Assembly: GCA_036850595.1 (NCBI GenBank)
Contig: CM072160.1
Location: 9,031,906 to 9,095,905 of the forward strand
Source of the DNA: Rhyacichthys aspro
Taxonomy: Eukaryota; Chordata; Actinopteri; Gobiiformes; Rhyacichthyidae
DNA length: 64,000 nt
Direction of reading: 5' to 3'
In this document: one piece after another, positions 56,201 through 64,000 of the stretch
Layout: the number at the start of each line of letters is the position of its first letter
Numbering within the stretch: the stretch's first letter is position 1
The notes under the pieces: generated by a model
The model's input: only the letters and a program-made list of their open reading frames with translations
Databases searched by the model: none
What the model was told of the DNA's origin: nothing
Translations under genes and position numbers: made by a program

Positions 56201-56989
56201 ATCTGTACTTGAAGCCTTAACCTTTTAACTGTATATTTTATTACTATTACTGAAGCCATTTAGATGACTACCTTTATTTCTGGTAGGACTCTGTCTATTC
56301 TGCACAAATGATCACATCCATGAGTTGAGTTCAATTGTGTTATGAGGCTAATGAGCTGCTATTGGCCTAATGCACTAATATGTTACTAGGAGGCAGTGAA
56401 CCAGTTATCATTCACTCCTCATCTCACCAGTGGTGCCTCAACTGAGGAGGTAAATGAAATAAATCAGCGGGGAAGGACACATTAATGATAGGGCTGCTGA
56501 GGAATGCTCTCACACAAATAGCAAAGAACAGCTCTCTGTGCTCATTTGTAATTTGCTTTTGGTCTCAATGTTACAAGGATACTGCCTGGAAACATCAACC
56601 AAAGAATTTAACTCAGCAGCTCAATAAACTGATAATTACCTTCTAATATAGACAATTATTACATTTACATCTAGGATATGTTTGATTATGGTTGTGGAGT
56701 GGTCTTTTTCTCATTATTTTGGGGTATTAGAGCCTAGCAGAGGGATGTATGTCTGTGTTCACGTGTGAAAGCCATTTAGAAGCACAGAAGACAATAGGTA
56801 ATAACGACCTGTGCATGAAACCTGTGTGGACAAAGCTCTGTAGAAGGTGCACATCATAAAATTATCACAGCAGACCTTTTTGTTTATTGAAAGCTGATGC
56901 TTACAATATAAAACATACAATGTTGATGGTGAGTCTGAATCAGTCCAGAGTCTGGTATATAGAGAACTGTCCGCTTTTAATTTTGAATT
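50241..56989. other. Intergenic region between tenm4 and nars2, first part
   Basis: About 6.7 kb with no ORF above roughly 140 codons and none recognisable. No tRNA, rRNA or clear transposon is seen. Possible distal regulatory DNA cannot be judged without cross-species alignment. Confidence 0.6.
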
Positions 56990-57078
56990 TTATTTTTGAT
57001 TCATTTTTTAGTGCTTATCCTGTTTTGGGGCACAGGAGCCTATCCTATCTGCTTCTGGCATGAAGCGGAGTAATACTC
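56990..57078 (-). repeat. Fragment of the same interspersed repeat as 10005-10138, reverse orientation
   Basis: Contains GTGCTTATCCTGTTTTGGGG and GGAGCCTATCC (57035-57045), the reverse complement of the GGATAGGCTCC core, followed by a degenerate remainder (GGCATGAAGCGGAGTAATACT). Confidence 0.55.
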
Positions 57079-60000
57079 AAATTTTAGCAGAAAAGAAATA
57101 AAACAGAAAGGTTAAGGATTTAGGATTTACATAAAAAAATTTAATGAGGGGAAATATGATGAGACTAATGATTAGACCGGGCTTTAAAATGATGTGGGTG
57201 TGGGAGGCACAATGCTTTGATATTACCACTCTTCTCTCCTTTCCGATCTATTCTTGGCTTCCTCAGGAGAGTCTGTCTCCTTCCAGAGAAACGAGAGACA
57301 GGAGATAAACCGGTGTGACAGTTTTCAGGTTGAACCTCCAACAGTAAATGCTGTGCACTCAGCCATGGGAATTTCCTTTCATTGTCATTTTAGGCATAAA
57401 AGTGACCCAAATGTGCTGCATGTTCAATTTGGGTTTGCAGCTGGAAGCATGTCGCTCCTTTACATAATCCTTGACCTGGGGCTGTGTGTTCTGTGTTGTT
57501 CTGCTGCTCTGTCCTGTAAGCTTCTTTTTACTCGTCTTTTTTTTTTTTTTTTTTAATCTCACATTGCCTTTCTTGTGCTAGTGAAGACCACACTAACTGA
57601 GAAATGTAAAGGACGAGAGATATCAGACGAGCAAAAGTGCAAGTTCAAAGACTGTACTTTATGTTTTATTTTATTAACCATTATTTACAAGGTAGGTTAG
57701 AAACATGTTTTATATTGTTAAGTGCCCCACAAAAAGCCTATTACAAATGTGAGCCAATGCAGTGTGTGAACAATTCGATCAGTTTCCTTTTTTTCCACCA
57801 ACCTTCTTTCACTTTATAAAGTCTATAAAGCTCAGACAGAGCAAAGAGACCGCTCAGCTCCATGGCAACTTGTCAAGTCTGCCCGCAGAATTAGATCGAG
57901 CAACTTCAATGATGCAAGTGCTTTTTAATAACCACAGTGAAGACTTACATAAAGTAATAATGTTGGGAAAAAGAGTGAAGAGAGCTCAAGAAGAATCTGA
58001 ATAAAATGGAAAGCCTTGAAACTGACAAAGCTTGAGTGAGATTGTAAACAGTTTTTTTGTGTTTGCGTCGGAAAAGGGTAATCAGTGGAGCAGACAGTCT
58101 ATCAGGCAGAGTGCATGAACCAGCAGAGACATTGATCATTTATTAAAGTAATTTTTTATGAGATTATTATGTTGGATTACAGGGTGCACAGTGGCACAGA
58201 GTAGTAAGCATACCTGTCTTACACCAAGAAGGTTGTGGGCTCAATCCCCCGCAGAGTCCGCACATTTTCTCTGTTCTCTCTGATCTCTAGATAATGGTGT
58301 GTAGTGAATCAATGTGAGTGTGAATGGTTGTCTGTCAGTCATTATGGTTATTCCTTCTATTTTTCCCATGCTATTCACCCTTTTTATGATATCATGGGTG
58401 TAGTGGTGCAGAGAAAATCTTTCAGTATCCGAAAAAGAAATTGCTTACATTAACAATCTAACAAGTGTTAAAATAATAAAAGATTAACCAGTACCTTTAG
58501 CCTGTTAGTGCTTTTAAAACTTCAAGAAACTACTTTTTCCAAGTTGCCGACTGTTGGAGCTGCTTTATTAGGCCCACGCTGACTCAGAAACACTGCTCAT
58601 GTAAAGTGTAGGTGAAACGATGCAGCAGCCCAAATCTTTTTCACTATGGGTTGTTAGTTTCTTTTGATTTGTGTTTGGCCGCCTGTCACCAAAACCCATT
58701 CCCTGAAATCACATCACTATAATGGTCTAATCAGCACTTAACGAGGCATGTTACATAAAATCGATGCCCCCTTCCTTTTGAGAATGCAGAATATTTGGAG
58801 GAGCTCACGAGGTCTGGTGAAAAGGGCAGAGCTGCTGTCGATATGGCGCTATAGTCATTGCTGGACGATCTGGCCTGCTGAAAGCACGCGATGCACTCAC
58901 CCTCAGTTCACTGATCCTCCTGAGACTCAGGCTTTTACAGCAAAATCCTTTGTTATGCTGACTAATCACATATTGATTTTAACAAGTCCAAATAAGGTTG
59001 CTAGGCCACTGTCAACAACTCCACTACCTGTAAAGGCCTGCAGGGTAACTCTCTTTAAAATAACTAACCTTTTTACATTTTCTCCTTCTTAGCTGCCTAC
59101 TACTAGCCTTAACATATCATCTTTACATTGTGTCATATGTGCAGTGTTTGTGATTTGAGTAGGAGGAGAGGAGTGGCAATATAAATAAATTATATTAGAC
59201 TTGTCACCGAGATGTCTCAAGCCCACAAAAGAAGCAACCTTACAAATAAAAGTAAAGCACAAGACCTAAGCTATTGAAACATAATTCCTTGCTGATACAG
59301 TCTTTATGGCTCTGGACTATGTGGGGTCAATGAAATGCAGCAGGTCCTTTGCATTATTCTCGATAGAACTGCTGAAAGAACATTACAATGCCAGCTTGTT
59401 TCCATTTCAGTAGACCTTGGAGCTGCAAATGAATAATATATCGCAAGCAACTCAGAGGTAAATGAATAAATCTGGCTTTCTGTAGGTGGGAATTTACAAA
59501 GAGCACAACGTCATAGAGCCACAGTACCACCATGTGGACAATTAACTTACTGCAAGTGACAGGAAAGTATCATGTGGAGTTTGAATGAGGAATAAAACAC
59601 AACCAAGGCTTTTGGTTAATTTATTTGCATAATGCAGGTCATTTCTCTAACAACATGCCTCAGATCTGCTTGTGATAAAGGGCACATGTAGTTTTACTCT
59701 CTGTCTGACACTGAATTATGAAATCGTAGAATAAAAGCAGTACATGCCATTAAAGCAACACTGTGCAACTTCTCAGGATGGGACTAAGAGAGAGACAAAG
59801 GCTGCTCACTTGGGGCTGTTACCACTCAAAATATATATTTTTTTATTTTTTTATTTTCAGGCTCCATATTTTGAGGTAAAAGGTCACATTATGTTTCTTT
59901 GAGATGAGAGCATATGCAGAATGGATCCACCCATGCTGGAGATAATTAATATCAATGACCCCACTGCCTTTTCAAATGCATCATGTTGGGCCTAATGATC

Positions 60001-60573
60001 ATGTGTCATAAGCTGCCGGAGGTGGAGGCTTCAGCTCTGTGTTTGCTGCCAGAGACAGACCAGGGGCTCCAGAGCTGACAGGCGAGACCAGGTGAGTAAT
60101 TGTCGATGGCATCTTATTACATTGCTGGCCTGATCTGATTTACTCGAGCAGCAAATGGTGGGAATAGACCTAGTGTTGTCGTGGGTATTGAATTAACGAG
60201 GTTTACGCACAAATGGACCCAGTACTGACGGCACATACATCACACGAGATTAAAGGGGATTTTTAAGTCCTTGCCTCACAACCGAGTCACTCTGTGTGTT
60301 ACTCTTTGCTTTTTAAAATACATGTTTCATTTCTCATGTCTGGGTCTTGACCTTGTTGGAGGCATCTTTTAATCTAATCTTAGCAGTGTGGCCAGAGATT
60401 GGATCTCTGGGGAGCTATGAGCGTGCTTCAGGAAATGTGTTATATTTATGAGACACTGCAGCTCCTTAAAAATCACTCACTGGGACATTTTTGTGACTTT
60501 TTGTAGATAATAGTAGCAAGTAGCAGCAATCAAATTTCGATGGTTCTCTTGTTTTACAGGTTTTATAAGAATG
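57079..60573. other. Intergenic region, second part
   Basis: Carries the repeat head at 58180-58345. The 100-codon ORF at 57254-57556 and the 114-codon ORF at 58748-59092 have no recognisable domains. A T-run occurs at about 57538-57554. Confidence 0.6.
58180..58345 (+). repeat. Head of a common teleost interspersed repeat (tRNA-like B-box text)
   Basis: Begins GGGTGCACAGTGGCACAGAG and contains AAGAAGGTTGTGGGCTCAATCCC, then GTGAGTGTGAATGGTTGTCTGTC. This is a degenerate copy of a frequent fish repeat whose consensus (as remembered) has ...GTGGCGCAGTGG... and GGTTCGAATCCC. The GGTTGTGGGCTCAATCC part resembles a pol III B box. Class uncertain. Confidence 0.6.
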
Positions 60574-60644
60574 GAATAGAATAGAATAGAATAGAATAGA
60601 ATAGAATAGAATAGAATAGAATAGAATAGAATAGAATAGAATAG
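60574..60644. repeat. (GAATA)n pentanucleotide microsatellite, about 14 units
   Basis: Perfect period-5 run directly visible, followed by short CATAC-type repeats (60645-60668). Both ORFs read on the minus strand here (LFYSI repeats) are artefacts. It lies about 280 bp upstream of the nars2 start codon. Confidence 0.97.
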
Positions 60645-60719
60645 TCATACCACACCATACCATACCATTTTTCTCTCAGTTGCCAGAAAACTACAGAACC
60701 CAGAAACTGTGAAACCACT

Positions 60720-60921
60720 TTGCCGACATGTGATTGGGTAGACTTGAGCCATGTGACCAAAGTCAACCAATCGCGAGAGACTCAAACAGGAAGCGTTATT
60801 GTAAGGCAAGTGACAGCGTGAAAGTCAAGCCTGAAATCAGACTTTGATAATATCTAATTTCGTCAGATGATGTAGTAGCTAACGTCTGTAGTTTGCTGTA
60901 GTAGACGGTGTCTTGTTCGTC
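60720..60921 (+). promoter_or_regulatory. nars2: Likely nars2 promoter and 5' UTR
   Basis: No TATA box. An inverted CCAAT box (ATTGG, 60733-60737) and a direct CCAAT (60767-60771) followed by TCGCGAGAG lie 151-189 bp before the ATG, the usual layout of housekeeping mitochondrial-protein promoters. The transcription start is not determinable from sequence alone. Confidence 0.5.
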
Positions 60922-61083
60922 ATGTTTCATGCCGTAATTAAAACGCTTTCTATTGGACCAAGTTGCTCTCTGTCTGCTGTGTTACTGTCATCTGTTCGAA
61001 ATTATTGTAGAAAAACACCGGCAAAACTGCGAGTGTCTGAAGCATTGTCCGGTGTAGAACTAGGAGCTGATGTTACAATACAG
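60922..61083 (+). CDS. nars2: nars2 exon 1: start and mitochondrial targeting leader
   Basis: The exon is 54 codons, phase 0 out, with donor GTAAGA. The first about 35 residues have no acidic residue, are rich in Ser/Leu, and gain basic residues (RNYCRK), as expected for a matrix presequence. It ends GADVTIQ, leading into the OB-fold. Confidence 0.9.
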
Positions 61084-64000
61084 GTAAGAAAAGGTTTAGT
61101 AGCCTTCAGTAACTATATACGAGCTTCTAATAATCCTTTGGTAATATTTATGATAACCTTTTTTGTGTACATGCTTGTAGCCTACTTTAAAACTGTAATT
61201 GTTTGTTTATTATTATTATATATATATGTATATTATTATATATGCAATTATACATGTTATATACTTTTTATTATTGTTATTTTGTGTATTGTTGGACAGG
61301 GCTGGGTTCGCTCTGTCAGACAGCAGAAAGAAAATCTCTTTTTTCATATAAATGATGGAAGCTCCCTGCAGTCTCTTCAGATCATTGCCTCTTCGGAACT
61401 GAGTAATCCGTACGGAAACCTTATTATGAACTGAATATTAATCCAAATTTATTTAATTATATTTTCACAATAGTAATCAATTTTAAGTAAATAATATTAA
61501 TTGCAGTTCTACGTTTTCTCTGTTGAAGGTTGCTCACTTTTGGCAGTGCTGTTGAAGTCACAGGTGTCCTAAAGAAAAGTCCTCACCAGAAACAGCCCTT
61601 TGAACTGGAGGCAGGTCAAATCCACATAGTTGGAGAATGCAGTCCAGTGGTAAGGACTTTGAAATTGCATTGAATTATTCCTATCTAAACGTTCAATAAT
61701 TCTTTGTACAGTTACTAATAAATTACATAAAGGCCATGTAATTAAAACGTCTATTTTTACTATATGTTTCAGGAGTTCCCTTTTAAAGTCAAAAAGAGGC
61801 ATAGCCCTGAGTATATTCGCCAGTTTCCACATCTCAGGTGTAGAACAAATTCCTTTAGTTCCCTGTTGCGAATACGAAGTGAGGCCACTGCAGCTATTCA
61901 CTCGTATTTCAAGGTGAGGACCTCAGTAGAGATTTTTAACTAAATGGAGAAGAAAAGGAAAGACAGGGAGTAATTACGATGCATCTCCTTTTTATTTTTC
62001 AGGAAAATGGCTTTGTGCAGATTCACACACCAGTGATCACGTCTAATGACTGTGAAGGTGCAGGGGAGCTCTTTTATGTTGAGGTATCAGCAGACTTTAT
62101 TCTCTGTCTTGACAATGTTAATTTCTCCATTCACCTGGGTCACCTGGCCTTATTGTGAAACGCTCAGCCAGGAGTGACTATGCTGATTGATAACACTGAT
62201 TTGATGCTTTTACTCAGGCATCCTGCCCACAGAATGCAGACGATCACAATTTTTTCTCTGTGCCAGCTTTCCTCACTGTGTCTGGACAGCTTCACTTGGA
62301 GGTCATGACAGGGTAATACATGCAAAATACAGAGACCTTTTCTAGCTAATGTCACAAAATGATAGAAACTTCAACACATGCCCTTTATAATTATTCATTG
62401 TTTATATTTCTCAAGTGCCTTCTCGAGAGTTTACACTTTTGGGCCAACGTTTCGTGCTGAAAACTCCCAGAGCAGGCGCCACTTGGCTGAGTTTTACATG
62501 GTAGAGGCCGAGGTCTCCTTCACACAGTCTATAGAGGATCTAACCAAGGTACACAATACACTAAACAATATGGCCAATAAGAAAATGCTACAGTAACAGT
62601 CATAAACTAAGCTATCTGGCAACATCTGTCATTATATGCAAAGTTTATTTTGGATTAAATATTACAATCTACACTAAAATGTGATGACTACATCTGCATG
62701 AACTTGATGAAAAGTATTGAATGGAATCAAGAATAATGTAAATCAACTATTACTATATTTTATGGTTGAGAGTTGATTGATCATTTTTTGTTGTGCTTTG
62801 ACAGACATAAGGAATAGCAAACAGTCATCTCTAGTTGTTCTCAGTCGTTCTTTATTACACTGCCCACACATCTTAACAGCTAAAAATTAGCATTGTGAAT
62901 TTCATTTACATACACCACAACCTGATTTATTTGAAAATGTTTATCAGCATGTTAAAACAAACTTCTAAAACAATAAGTAACAAACAAACACTAAGAAAAA
63001 AAGTGATATAACTTGTCATCTGAACTACAGTATGTGCTTAATCTTCCAAGAAGCAGTGAATTGATTGTATCACATTTCTTTCTACTGATGTACACATTTT
63101 AGACTCACCTTATTTAACTTTCGTGTAGCCTTTGTGTGGAGTTACACAGGAGCTTTAATCATTAAACTGTACTCCTTTAGGTCATGGAGGACATGTTCAG
63201 ATCAGCCACAGAGCATGTCTTGGCTCAATGTGCAGAGGATGTGGATTTATTTCACAAGCATGTGACTCCCGGACACCAGGTGAGACCTCAAGGACACTTT
63301 TTTAACTTGGCTTCATACCTGTAGCACTTAGAAATTATTATATTTAGCAACACTGTTTTTATACATTCAAAGGATACTGTAGATGCTATGCTTAAGAGAA
63401 GATTTACCATGTAAGTATTTTTTTTAATAACATAACATATTAAAAATAGAAGTAAAACAAATGATAAGAATGTCTTGAATACTGTAATTCTCATTCTGCC
63501 CTCAGTATTTCCTACAGCGAGGCTATTGACATATTACAGCGCAGTTCGCAGAAATTTATCTTTCCGACAGAAGTAAGTTTGGAGAAGTAATATGTATGTT
63601 TTTCACTAACAGTATCACTCCACAATTTCAGTAACCAGTCTCTTTCTACAGTGGGGCTGTGACCTTCAAACAGAACATGAGAAGTACCTGGTCAAACATT
63701 GTGGCAACCTACCAGTCTTTGTCACTGATTATCCCTATGACTTGAAGCCGTTTTATACAAGAGACAACCAGGATCAACCTGAGCATACTGTAAGCCACAG
63801 TTAAATATACAGAGTCAATTATTTATCTGTTAAATCCCTGCTTTGTAATGTCAGGTGCCACAGTAATTTGCATTAAGACTATTTGTTTGTGTGGCCGTCT
63901 GCTCTGTGCAGGCAGCTGCGGTGGACCTGCTGGTGCCAGGAGTTGGGGAGCTGTGTGGGGGTTCACTCAGAGAGGAGAGGCTTGATCTACTCATGGCTCG
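60922..64000 (+). CDS. nars2: Mitochondrial asparaginyl-tRNA synthetase, 5' part; cut by window end
   Basis: Class II aminoacyl-tRNA synthetase that charges mitochondrial tRNA-Asn. Exons: 60922-61083, 61300-61409, 61529-61649, 61773-61913, 62003-62083, 62218-62312, 62416-62548, 63181-63279, 63373-63410, 63506-63572, 63652-63789, 63912-64000 and beyond. All junctions are GT...AG and in frame. The order is a basic N-terminal leader, OB-fold anticodon-binding domain (GWVRSVRQQKENLFFHINDG), class II motif 1 region (IHTPVITSND), then motif 2 (FGPTFRAENSQSRRHLAEF). Motif 3 lies outside. The ATG at 60922 is preferred because the protein aligns from there with mitochondrial-type leaders and no upstream in-frame ATG is nearby. 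Residue agreement with human NARS2 as remembered is high. The 3' end is missing. Confidence 0.96.
61300..61409 (+). CDS. nars2: nars2 exon 2: OB-fold
   Basis: The exon is 110 nt, phase 0 in and phase 2 out. It encodes GWVRSVRQQKENLFFHINDG and SLQSLQIIAS. The donor is GTACGG after the two bases CC; this choice gives the same spacing as human NARS2 in the ...LTFG junction and keeps frame. Confidence 0.88.
61529..61649 (+). CDS. nars2: nars2 exon 3: OB-fold end
   Basis: The exon is 121 nt, phase 2 in and phase 0 out. It encodes LLTFGSAVEVTGVLKKSP and FELEAGQIHIVGEC. Acceptor GAAG, donor GTAAGG. Confidence 0.9.
61773..61913 (+). CDS. nars2: nars2 exon 4: entry to catalytic domain
   Basis: The exon is 141 nt, phase 0-0. 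It encodes EFPFKVKKRHSPEYIRQFPH, then RCRTNSFSSLLRIRSEATAA and IHSYFK, the class II motif 1 helix region. Confidence 0.95.
62003..62083 (+). CDS. nars2: nars2 exon 5: motif 1 strand
   Basis: The exon is 27 codons, phase 0-0. It encodes ENGFVQIHTPVITSNDCEGA and GELFYVE. The Pro of HTP is the invariant motif 1 proline. Confidence 0.95.
62218..62312 (+). CDS. nars2: nars2 exon 6
   Basis: The exon is 95 nt, phase 0 in and phase 2 out. It encodes ASCPQNADDHNFFSVPAFLT and VSGQLHLEVMTG, the substrate-pocket region of Asn/Asp-type synthetases. Confidence 0.94.
62416..62548 (+). CDS. nars2: nars2 exon 7: class II motif 2
   Basis: The exon is 133 nt, phase 2 in and phase 0 out. It encodes AFSRVYTFGPTFRAENSQSR and RHLAEFYMVEAEVSF. 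The FRAE arginine contacts ATP/aminoacyl-adenylate in class II enzymes. Confidence 0.97.
62549..63180 (+). other. nars2: nars2 intron, 632 nt
   Basis: AT-rich with no supported feature. Confidence 0.7.
63181..63279 (+). CDS. nars2: nars2 exon 8
   Basis: The exon is 33 codons, phase 0-0. It encodes VMEDMFRSATEHVLAQCAED and VDLFHKHVTPGHQ, matching the helical insertion of NARS2. Confidence 0.92.
63373..63410 (+). CDS. nars2: nars2 exon 9 (38 nt)
   Basis: Short exon, phase 0 in and phase 2 out, encoding DTVDAMLKRRFT. Acceptor TCAAAG, donor GTAAGT. It is needed to keep the frame between exons 8 and 10. Confidence 0.88.
63506..63572 (+). CDS. nars2: nars2 exon 10
   Basis: The exon is 67 nt, phase 2 in and phase 0 out, encoding ISYSEAIDILQRSSQKFIFP and TE. 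The donor is GTAAGT. Confidence 0.92.
63652..63789 (+). CDS. nars2: nars2 exon 11
   Basis: The exon is 46 codons, phase 0-0. It encodes WGCDLQTEHEKYLVKHCGNL and PVFVTDYPYDLKPFYTRDN, a signature stretch of asparaginyl-tRNA synthetases. Confidence 0.97.
63912..64000 (+). CDS. nars2: nars2 exon 12, partial at window end
   Basis: Begins AAAVDLLVPGVGELCGGSLR and continues EERLDLLMA to the last base. No donor is seen before the edge. Class II motif 3 (GFGMGFER in human) must lie beyond. Confidence 0.95.

Noticed and set aside
57254..57556. 100-codon ORF in the intergenic region
   Set aside because: Ends in a T-run, no recognisable domain, no splice context.
60466..60766. Two minus-strand ORFs with LFYSI repeats; also checked as a CRISPR-like array
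   Set aside because: Pure period-5 microsatellite without spacers; coding content is an artefact.
60913..60921. TTG at 60913 as nars2 start
   Set aside because: ATG at 60922 is in frame nine bases later and is the normal eukaryotic start.
1..64000. A novel multi-gene system (defence, toxin-antitoxin, biosynthetic cluster)
   Set aside because: Only two vertebrate genes and ordinary repeats are present. The toxin-like teneurin C-terminus is a known ancient domain in an animal adhesion protein, not a toxin locus.

Overview
The window is vertebrate nuclear DNA, very probably from a ray-finned (teleost) fish. It has short conserved coding exons with GT...AG splice sites in AT-rich introns, a decayed fish-type LINE, degenerate short interspersed repeats and several microsatellites. 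There is no bacterial, viral or plasmid-like gene organisation. The fish assignment rests on repeat style, gene size and protein divergence from mammalian orthologues recalled from knowledge; no search was run.

Two protein-coding genes were found, both on the + strand. (1) About 549-50240 is the 3' three quarters of a teneurin, best called tenm4. I placed 22 coding exons. Each has consensus splice sites, and all join in one open frame of 6,629 nt (about 2,208 codons plus stop at 48202-48204), from EGF repeat 1 to the C-terminal peptide. The intracellular and transmembrane exons lie upstream of the window. In order the exons encode eight EGF repeats (549-10690), a Cys-rich region (11513-11729), a transthyretin-like and FN-plug region (16897-22253), an NHL beta-propeller (23805-31803), the YD/Rhs-like shell (30926-42521), and the linker, toxin-like C-terminal domain and TCAP peptide (44067-48204). 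Two tiny in-frame exons, 27 nt at 8224-8250 and 21 nt at 24414-24434, match the two known teneurin alternative splice inserts. (2) 60922-64000 is the 5' part of nars2, mitochondrial asparaginyl-tRNA synthetase. Twelve exons join in frame from an ATG with a basic leader to the window edge, where the gene is cut before class II motif 3.

Between them lie the tenm4 3' UTR (about 48205-50240), roughly 10.4 kb of intergenic DNA with repeat fragments, and a short TATA-less promoter region with two CCAAT boxes upstream of nars2. A GAATA microsatellite lies just upstream of that promoter. The tenm4-nars2 order and orientation is the same as in human 11q14 and supports the tenm4 call over its paralogues.

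Mobile DNA is modest: one broken LINE reverse-transcriptase copy (about 14000-15370), three fragments that look like one interspersed family (about 10005-10138, 56990-57078 reverse, 58180-58345), a possible hAT terminus (22441) and another short repeat (23533-23636). I found no RNA gene, CRISPR array or novel multi-gene system. The most informative features are the two microexons and their flanks, the symmetric EGF exon block, and the teneurin C-terminus, where tyrosines occupy the place of the bacterial nuclease histidines.
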